Assembly (NCBI RefSeq): GCF_001579045.1
Contig: NZ_KQ970262.1
Coordinates: 370,323-431,943, forward strand
DNA from: Streptococcus mitis
GTDB lineage: Bacteria > Bacillota > Bacilli > Lactobacillales > Streptococcaceae
DNA length: 61,621 bases
Reading direction: 5' to 3'
Shown here: piece after piece, positions 56,393 to 61,621 of the stretch
Layout: each line of letters begins with the position of its first letter
How positions within the stretch are numbered: the first letter of the stretch is position 1
The notes under the pieces: generated by a model
Database searches by the model: none
What the model was told of the DNA's origin: nothing
What the model saw: the letters and a program-made list of their open reading frames with translations, nothing else
Made by a program: the position numbers and the translations under genes

Positions 56393-56485
56393 TACGTTGC
56401 TTTGATTAACAAGATTACCAAATCTTTCAGAATTACATTTTCTATTTTATAGAAAAATATTAATAATAAATTATGTAAATTCAAT

Positions 56486-56815
56486 CTAATTTCTATAAGT
56501 TTGCTCCCATTTTTTCATTTCTTCAACGATACTTCTTAGAGCAATACCTTTTTTTGTCATTTTATATTCAACCTGTGGAGGCGATGTCGGTAAAACTTTT
56601 CTTGATAAAATACCTTCTTGCTCGAAATCATGTAACCGTTGAGCTAATATTCTAGGATTAATACCTTCTACACTACGCAAAAGACTACCATAATGTATAT
56701 TACCATTAATAATTTCAGATAAAATCTCAAGAGTAAATTTACCCTTTAGTAAATTCAAGACCCTTCTTGCTGGACAAATTGATTTTTTCAAAGGTTGCAT
56801 CTTGCAAGTCTCCAT
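56486..56815 (-). CDS. HxlR-family transcriptional regulator
   Basis: A 109-residue winged-helix HxlR/MarR-like regulator: CPARRVLNLLKGKFTLEILSEI, INPRILAQRLHDFEQEGILSRKV and VEYKMTKKGIALRSIVEEM. Cys at positions 4 and 14 could act in redox or electrophile sensing, as in YodB/HypR; this is inference. Divergent from the AvrD-like gene and therefore its likely local regulator. AGGAGG ribosome binding site. Confidence 0.93.
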   Translation of the reverse strand: METCKMQPLKKSICPARRVLNLLKGKFTLEILSEIINGNIHYGSLLRSVEGINPRILAQRLHDFEQEGILSRKVLPTSPPQVEYKMTKKGIALRSIVEEMKKWEQTYRN

Positions 56816-56833
56816 TCATTTCCTCCTTTTTTG

Positions 56834-56844
56834 ATAGTTACTAT
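56834..56844. promoter_or_regulatory. Candidate HxlR operator
   Basis: ATAGTTACTAT is a perfect 11-bp palindrome in the divergent intergenic region, next to the HxlR ribosome binding site. HxlR proteins typically bind such TAGTTACTA-type repeats. Confidence 0.45.
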
Positions 56845-56917
56845 ACTTTTTTTCCCTTCTTGTTTTATAAATAATTACATGATAAATTAATTATATCACT
56901 TGAAGGGAGAAATTACT

Positions 56918-57835
56918 ATGGACATTATAACTAAGTTTGACCGTATTGAAGATATTCTCGGCAGTCCTGATGGAAGATACTTTGGTAATGGATATACACA
57001 AGTAAAATATTTTCAGAAAGTTAAACATATTACTTTTGAAGGAATTGAGTCAGTATTTGAAATCAACTATCCGAAGAGTTGGTCAACTAAGAAAAATATT
57101 GAGTCAATAAAACCACATTTTAGCTCTTTAGATTCTATTGTACTTGCTGTGAAACTAGTCAGCGATTTTCTTAGAGAAGAATTAGTCATAGAAGAGGACA
57201 CAATCAATAATGCTCTAATTTCTAGTTTCTCGGTAAAAGCAGGAAAATCTCTTGTAGAAGATTTGAAAAATGTTACAGCAAAATTGAGCTTATCATCAGA
57301 TGATAAGCTATCCTTCAAGGGAAGGATAGCTTCGTTTTCGGTTGAATTAGTTGTCGATTTATTTGATGACTCAAAACAACTTAAAATAAATTCTGGAGAA
57401 GATTACTATTTTTCAAACTTTAAAACAGTTGATACCAAACTAACTGATATTTCGGTGAAAACAGAATTAAATTCTATTTCAGCTACTACTTCTTTTTCCT
57501 ATTCAGATAAATTTAGTGGTATTGAATCAGCACATCTCCTGAAAAAGAGATTACCATCTATCTTAGACCATATAATTGTAACAGCTGAACTTACGGAAGT
57601 GTTACATTCATATTTGGACAGAACCCCTAGAGAATTTTCGAAAACATTGATAATGCGTAAAATTAAAATCCTACGCAACCTTTCAAACGATTCACAGTTA
57701 AGTGAAGGCAACATTAAAGTTCAAGTTCTAAAAACTAAAATAGTACCTTTAAAAGGAAAGAATGTTCGAGTTAGTGATATGATTTCAAAACTTGGAGAGT
57801 CAACATTGATATATTCCGTGGCTCAAGAGCTATAA
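56918..57835 (+). CDS. AvrD-like protein
   Basis: A 305-residue cytosolic protein I assign to the AvrD family (Pseudomonas avirulence D; length about 311). Supporting blocks: EDILGSPDGRYFGNGYTQVKY (residues 11-31), NYPKSWSTKK (50-59) and KPHFSSLDSIVLAV (65-78), which fit my memory of the family pattern. AvrD proteins are double-hotdog enzymes that condense a beta-ketoacyl group with a sugar in syringolide formation. ATG 56918 with AAGGGAG; the TTG at 56900 lies inside that site. First gene of a four-gene rightward operon. The family call rests on memory without alignment. Confidence 0.68.
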   Translation: MDIITKFDRIEDILGSPDGRYFGNGYTQVKYFQKVKHITFEGIESVFEINYPKSWSTKKNIESIKPHFSSLDSIVLAVKLVSDFLREELVIEEDTINNALISSFSVKAGKSLVEDLKNVTAKLSLSSDDKLSFKGRIASFSVELVVDLFDDSKQLKINSGEDYYFSNFKTVDTKLTDISVKTELNSISATTSFSYSDKFSGIESAHLLKKRLPSILDHIIVTAELTEVLHSYLDRTPREFSKTLIMRKIKILRNLSNDSQLSEGNIKVQVLKTKIVPLKGKNVRVSDMISKLGESTLIYSVAQEL

Positions 57836-57857
57836 GATAAATAGAAAGAGGACTAAT

Positions 57858-58538
57858 ATGAAAATAGCAATTTCAGGAACTTATTCGACAGGAAAAACGA
57901 CAACAACTTTAGCACTAGCTTTTTATACTGGTTTACCACGTACACACGCAAAAACTATGAGAGAGATTCTTCCCATAGCTTTACCCGGAAAAAGATTAGA
58001 AGACGCCACTGGTCCTGAGCTGGTTCAATTAGGAATTCGTCGTCTAATGGAGCGAGCAGTTAGGGAGTCTCATCTTGACTCTTTTGTTTCTGATGGCTCC
58101 TCTTTACATGAATGGGTATACGGTATGGTGAGAACCGAATTAGGAATGAATCCCAACCAAGAGACAGATAAAGGAAATATTATTTTAACTGATGACCTTA
58201 AATATCTTAGAGAAGTTATGAAAAATTTTGGGTCTGTTGCAAAAGACTATGCTAAAGAAACTTATGAATCATTTGTACATTTGCCTATTGAATTTCCTTT
58301 AGCTCCAGATGGCCATCGTCCTGTGTCAGAATTATTTAGAAAACGCTCAAACGATTTGCTATTAATAACACTGGATGAATTAAAAATTCCTTACCATATC
58401 GTGGGCGGTACTATCGAGGAAAGACTCCAGAAGATTTCAGAAATTTATCAACTAAAACCTGTAATAAGTATTGAACAAGCAGTTTCTTTAGCAAAAAAGG
58501 AAGCGCAAAACTATAATATCGTTCAGGAGGGTAAATAA
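57858..58538 (+). CDS. P-loop ATPase/kinase-like protein (AAA_28 type)
   Basis: A 226-residue P-loop protein with Walker A GTYSTGKTT (residues 7-15), FVSDGSSLHEWVYG (about 74-87, containing a likely catalytic Asp as in nucleoside-kinase-like folds) and a C-terminal LLLITLDELKIPYHIVGGT. It belongs to the NadR/AAA_28-like group of small kinases/ATPases. In this cluster it could phosphorylate a sugar or nucleoside precursor; that is inference. 22 bp after the AvrD-like gene. Confidence 0.75.
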   Translation: MKIAISGTYSTGKTTTTLALAFYTGLPRTHAKTMREILPIALPGKRLEDATGPELVQLGIRRLMERAVRESHLDSFVSDGSSLHEWVYGMVRTELGMNPNQETDKGNIILTDDLKYLREVMKNFGSVAKDYAKETYESFVHLPIEFPLAPDGHRPVSELFRKRSNDLLLITLDELKIPYHIVGGTIEERLQKISEIYQLKPVISIEQAVSLAKKEAQNYNIVQEGK

Positions 58539-58539
58539 T

Positions 58540-59637
58540 ATGGATAAAGATTTGAGAAATATCCTCTTTTCCAAGTTTGAGACATCCCAACTATCTTTAA
58601 GAAATCGGATTGTAATGAATCCAGTTCCAACAGGATTTGTAGAAAGTGGTGTTCCCAAACCAGAAATTGCCGAGTTCTATAAGCGAAGAGCAAAAAATGT
58701 AGGGCTATTTATTATAGGCGCTATAAATATTGAGCATGAAACTGCTACTAACAATGAAAATATACCAAATATTTCAACCAGTCGTGATATTGAGGTATGG
58801 AAACAAGTAACCAAGGCAATTCACCAAGAAAAAAGTAAGGCTATTGCTGAGCTTTGGCATAGTGGGAGTTCAAGAGCATTTTCAAAAACTGATTTATCTC
58901 TTAAGGTCTCTACTCCATCTGGATACATTGGAAAAAAGAAAGTGGGGTCACCTTTATCAGTTGAAGAAATTAACCTTATTGTCCAAAAATTTGCTGAAGC
59001 CGCCAGAAAAGCTCAAATATCTGGTTTTGATGGAGTTGATATTCATGCTGCACACGGTAGTTTAATTCATGATTTTTTAACAGCAGAGACCAACCAGAGA
59101 ACTGATGAGTTTGGTTTTAAAAATAGAACTTACTTTGCAGAAAGAGTTATTAAGGAATGTAGAAAAGTTGTTGGGGACAATTTTCCGATTTTCATTCGCC
59201 TATCAAATTTTAAAAGTTATGATCCTACTGCAAAATTAGCAAAAACTTTAGAGGAATTAAAACAAATCATAATACCAATTTCAAATGCAGGTGTTGATAT
59301 CTTTGACTGCTCTGAAATAAACTATACAGATTCTGCTGTCACTGGAAAATCAGGCAATTTATCATACTGGGTGAAAAAAATTGCAAATAAGCCTACAATA
59401 ACAACTGGAGGCATAGGTTCACCTGAAATTCTATACAAAGATATTCCAACACTTATTACAGAAATAACATCACAACCTAAAATGTCATATCTTCATTTAC
59501 AAAGGAAAAAGGCACAAATTTTTTACTCGAATAATTTAGTTTCTGATTTTAAAGAAGGAGGGTTTGATTTACTTGCTTTTGGTCGTCCTCTATTGATAAA
59601 TGAAAATTGGTTTGATGAAATAACGGAGGAAGATTGA
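58540..59637 (+). CDS. NADH:flavin oxidoreductase/Old Yellow Enzyme family protein
   Basis: A 365-residue TIM-barrel flavoprotein of the OYE family: LRNRIVMNPVPTG (residues 20-32), AELWHSGSSR, GFDGVDIHAAHGSLIHDFLTAETNQRTDEFG (172 region) and a C-terminal flavin-phosphate site ITTGGIG...LLAFGRPLL. The substrate-binding pair His169/His172 is present, but the position of the usual proton-donor Tyr (HGAHGYL) is Ser174, so normal ene reduction may be altered. Starts 1 bp after the previous stop; overlaps the MFS start. Confidence 0.88.
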   Translation: MDKDLRNILFSKFETSQLSLRNRIVMNPVPTGFVESGVPKPEIAEFYKRRAKNVGLFIIGAINIEHETATNNENIPNISTSRDIEVWKQVTKAIHQEKSKAIAELWHSGSSRAFSKTDLSLKVSTPSGYIGKKKVGSPLSVEEINLIVQKFAEAARKAQISGFDGVDIHAAHGSLIHDFLTAETNQRTDEFGFKNRTYFAERVIKECRKVVGDNFPIFIRLSNFKSYDPTAKLAKTLEELKQIIIPISNAGVDIFDCSEINYTDSAVTGKSGNLSYWVKKIANKPTITTGGIGSPEILYKDIPTLITEITSQPKMSYLHLQRKKAQIFYSNNLVSDFKEGGFDLLAFGRPLLINENWFDEITEED

Positions 59638-61007
59638 TGAAAAAAACAAATACAAAAGCGCCAGCTTATCTACTTTTTATTCTTTCACTAGGATACATTA
59701 TGGCGGTCCTAGATACAACCGGAGTGGTTCTTGCTGTTCCCCATATTGAAACAGCTATGAGAGTCTCATTAGAGCAATCCATTTGGATTATTAACGCCTA
59801 TACACTAGCTTTAGGGTCTTTACTCCTACTTTCAGGAAATCTAACAACAAAATATGGTGCTAAACGAATTTTATTAATTGGAATGACAATTTTTACACTA
59901 TCCTCGTTTGGGTGCTCTTTTTCACCAAATATTGAAACATTAATTATACTTAGATTCATTCAAGGTTTCGGTGCTTCTTTGTTTATGCCAAGTTCATTAG
60001 CACTTTTATTCATTTCATACCCCGATTCTACTAAAAGAGCACGTATGTTAGGAATCTGGACAGCAATTATTTCTGTTGCAACCGGTACTGGTTCTTTTAT
60101 TGGTGGACTAATAATTAACTACTTCGGATGGAGGGGTATTTTCTTGGTCAATATTCCATTTGGAATTTTGACAGTAATTTCAATATTACTTCTCGTGAAA
60201 AATAATATTGCCAATCTAAAGACCAGAATTGACATCTTTAGTAATATATTTCTGGTTACAACTATCGGAAGTCTAGTTATTTACCTTGTTGGAGGGAATC
60301 AATATGGTTATAGTAACTCAAATCTTTTATTGTTTCTTCTCCTATTTATATTATTTGCTATTGGTTTAGTAGTCCACGATAAAAAAAGTAAAGCACCTAT
60401 TGTTCCCCACCAACTATTAAAAAATGCTAAGTTTATTGTCTCTAATCTATTAGGTTTAGTAGTTAACATTTCACTATATGGCATTGTTTTGGTGCTAGGA
60501 CTCTATTTTCAAACTTATTTAAACCTTTCCTCAATGGTTTCTGGACTCCTCATTCTACCAGGAATGATTGTCTTAATTATTGGTAATTTATTTTACGCAC
60601 GTGCTGTAAAACGATTTTCCGTGGGAAGCCTCGCTACTGTCTCAATTATTTTTGCCATTGTAGGAGCAGCAGGAATTTTTGGAATTGGAGTTCTTTTTCA
60701 TGAAATTCAACTATACATCCTAATTCCTTTATTTTCTTTAATGAGTCTAGGTATCGGAGTGTTAACTCCAGCAACTACAACCATTCTTATGGAAGCTGCT
60801 GGTCAAGAATTATCTGGAATTGCTGGTGCAACTCTAAACGCTAACAAACAGATTGGTGGACTTTTTGGTACAACAATTATGGGGATTGTAACTACTAATT
60901 TATCCCATGATTGGAATATAGTCATCGTTATCGCATTTTTGGTTAACGTGATAATGTATATTGCTACTTGGTTAATTGCTAGTCGTTACCTTTATGGAAA
61001 AGAATAA
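59637..61007 (+). CDS. DHA2-type (EmrB/QacA-like) MFS exporter
   Basis: A 456-residue transporter with about 14 hydrophobic helices. MFS signatures: motif A region GNLTTKYGAKRI, motif D1 LDTTGVVLAVPHIE in TM1, RFIQGFGASLFMPSSLAL, and the drug:H+ antiporter motif C-like WTAIISVATGTGSFIGGLIINYFGWRGIF. The start ATG shares its A with the upstream TGA and has GGAGG. As the last gene of the cluster it probably exports the product or protects from it. Confidence 0.9.
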   Translation: MKKTNTKAPAYLLFILSLGYIMAVLDTTGVVLAVPHIETAMRVSLEQSIWIINAYTLALGSLLLLSGNLTTKYGAKRILLIGMTIFTLSSFGCSFSPNIETLIILRFIQGFGASLFMPSSLALLFISYPDSTKRARMLGIWTAIISVATGTGSFIGGLIINYFGWRGIFLVNIPFGILTVISILLLVKNNIANLKTRIDIFSNIFLVTTIGSLVIYLVGGNQYGYSNSNLLLFLLLFILFAIGLVVHDKKSKAPIVPHQLLKNAKFIVSNLLGLVVNISLYGIVLVLGLYFQTYLNLSSMVSGLLILPGMIVLIIGNLFYARAVKRFSVGSLATVSIIFAIVGAAGIFGIGVLFHEIQLYILIPLFSLMSLGIGVLTPATTTILMEAAGQELSGIAGATLNANKQIGGLFGTTIMGIVTTNLSHDWNIVIVIAFLVNVIMYIATWLIASRYLYGKE

Positions 61008-61018
61008 AACTAAACAGA

Positions 61019-61053
61019 ACGCAATCAATTTAAAAGTTGATTGCGTTTTATAT
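61019..61053. terminator. Terminator after the AvrD cluster
   Basis: AACGCAATCAA and TTGATTGCGTT, a perfect 11-bp stem with an 8-base loop followed by TT; works for the MFS gene and, weakly, for the fragment on the other strand. Confidence 0.88.
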
Positions 61054-61107
61054 TATTTCTCAGCACAATTACTCCAATCATCATAATTTGCTTAATAAAT
61101 AACTCAA

Positions 61108-61434
61108 TTACTTTTGTCGCAAAGATTGTAAAATACCAACTACCTCATAACCTTGATGAAACTGTGAAAAATGCATAAGCGTTAGTTCATATGATAAATT
61201 AGATAACACTCGTCGTGTTCCTTGGCTATCCTCAATATTGATTAAACTTCCCAAAAGAAGACCGTCATCATAATGAACTAGGCTACTATCAATTGCAATA
61301 TCTCTTTTGAGTAGCTCTTCACTCATATCCTGAACCTCGCTAGCAATCGTTTCACTAGTCAAATCTTTTAAATCTTTTACTAACTGATAAGTAGTATAGA
61401 TTGTATTTGATATATAATTAATGGCTTTTATTAT
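61108..61434 (-). pseudogene. 3' fragment of an unidentified gene, interrupted by an IS
   Basis: The minus strand is open for about 110 codons (AINYISNTIYTTYQLVKDL... to VVGILQSLRQK), without an ATG; the open frame runs straight into the end of the IS5-family element at about 61434. The predicted product is helical at first and then mixed. I do not recognise a family. The 5' part was lost to the insertion. Confidence 0.6.
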
Positions 61435-61621
61435 ACTTCCTGCGAAACTAAAATCCTAGTTCACGATTGATAATTCCAGCAATCAAATTCATTCGTAATC
61501 CAAAGCGTTTACGTCGATTTCGATAGCTTGTTGAAAACATTTTAAACGTTTTTACTTTGGCAAAAATATTCTCAACCTTGATTCTCTCTTTAGATAGCAC
61601 ATGATTATAGGATTTATCTTT
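61434..61621 (-). mobile_element. Truncated IS5-family (IS1381-like) element, running off the window
   Basis: Begins with an ACTTCCTGCGAAACTA-type terminal sequence, resembling the IS1381 end, and contains the 3' end of its transposase. Confidence 0.75.
61448..61621 (-). CDS. IS5-family transposase, C-terminal part (incomplete at window edge)
   Basis: 57 codons in frame to the window edge: KERIKVENIFAKVKTF, STSYRNRRKRFGLRMNLIAG and INRELGF-stop, the typical C-terminus of IS1381/IS5 transposases, including the catalytic Glu region (KERIKVE). Whether the element is intact cannot be seen here. Confidence 0.85.
   Translation of the reverse strand, partial: KDKSYNHVLSKERIKVENIFAKVKTFKMFSTSYRNRRKRFGLRMNLIAGIINRELGF

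Larger units (their letters stand above)
55966..56485. other. Intergenic region with IS remnant and terminator
   Basis: No intact gene. A short open stretch near 56058-56150 (ANCDALRAFLRSGWKNYDL) ends in a stop without a start; it may be part of a lost gene. 56332-56358 resembles an ISL3-family inverted repeat, and 56362-56392 is a terminator-like hairpin. Confidence 0.5.

Overview
The window comes from a low-GC Firmicute of the Streptococcus mitis/pneumoniae group. The evidence is two BOX repeat elements, a cin-box (competence sigma-X) promoter, a CtsR-controlled clpE, the ciaRH two-component system, ezrA, rodA, and a gene order (rpsP-khpA...rimM-trmD...bioY-gor...metG...pepN-ciaRH...rodA-gyrB-ezrA...clpE...folD...rpiA-deoB-punA) that I remember from pneumococcal chromosomes, read here mostly on the minus strand. 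The low-GC accessory genes suggest S. mitis or S. pseudopneumoniae at least as much as S. pneumoniae; the species cannot be fixed from the sequence alone.

Layout. 1-5345 is an accessory stretch: a class-I glutamine amidotransferase, a ClC-type channel, a broken second copy of the punA 3' end, and a large secreted chimeric protein (lipase + two F-type lectin domains + a cholesterol-dependent-cytolysin domain 4 without the pore-forming domains). 5579-10022 is a nucleoside/pentose salvage block (punA, DUF1697, deoB, rpiA) plus nnrD. 10474-13583 holds an LPxTG surface protein with tandem repeats and a decayed IS30-family element. 13685-30397 is mostly housekeeping: folD, an amino-acid ABC transporter, ykuJ-like, clpE, Nudix, DUF1827, ezrA, gyrB, HAD, DJ-1/PfpI, rodA, dinG, U32 peptidase. 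30426-35078 is ciaH, ciaR and pepN. 35200-42250 is a patchwork of small genes (ASCH, PEP-utilising domain, Nudix, SDR, a DUF2829/Tad2-like protein, a coiled-coil membrane protein, a lipoprotein nuclease, aldo-keto reductase, a PadR pair), four of them followed by copies of one terminator hairpin. 42382-54291 returns to core genes: metG, a MacAB-like exporter, gor, bioY, the competence-linked PC4-like protein, an ATP-cone protein, trmD, rimM, MazG-like, khpA and rpsP.

54292-61621 is accessory and very AT-rich. It has a BOX element, a membrane protein/XRE regulator pair behind duplicated palindromes, an insertion-sequence end, and then a tight five-gene cluster: an HxlR regulator divergent from an AvrD-like protein, a P-loop nucleoside/nucleotide-kinase-like ATPase, an Old-Yellow-Enzyme-family protein lacking the usual catalytic tyrosine, and a 14-TM DHA2-type exporter. 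AvrD proteins in Pseudomonas direct synthesis of syringolides, so I infer that this cluster makes and exports a small acyl-sugar/butenolide-like molecule. That is the best candidate for an undescribed system in the window. The right edge is a truncated IS5-family (IS1381-like) element interrupting another gene.

Regulation visible in the sequence: CtsR operator (clpE), BirA-like operator (bioY), PadR palindrome, cin-box (ydbC-like gene), a ComE/BlpR-type direct repeat between the MacAB-like operon and gor, and three extended -10 promoters placed so close to the start codon that the mRNAs should be leaderless.
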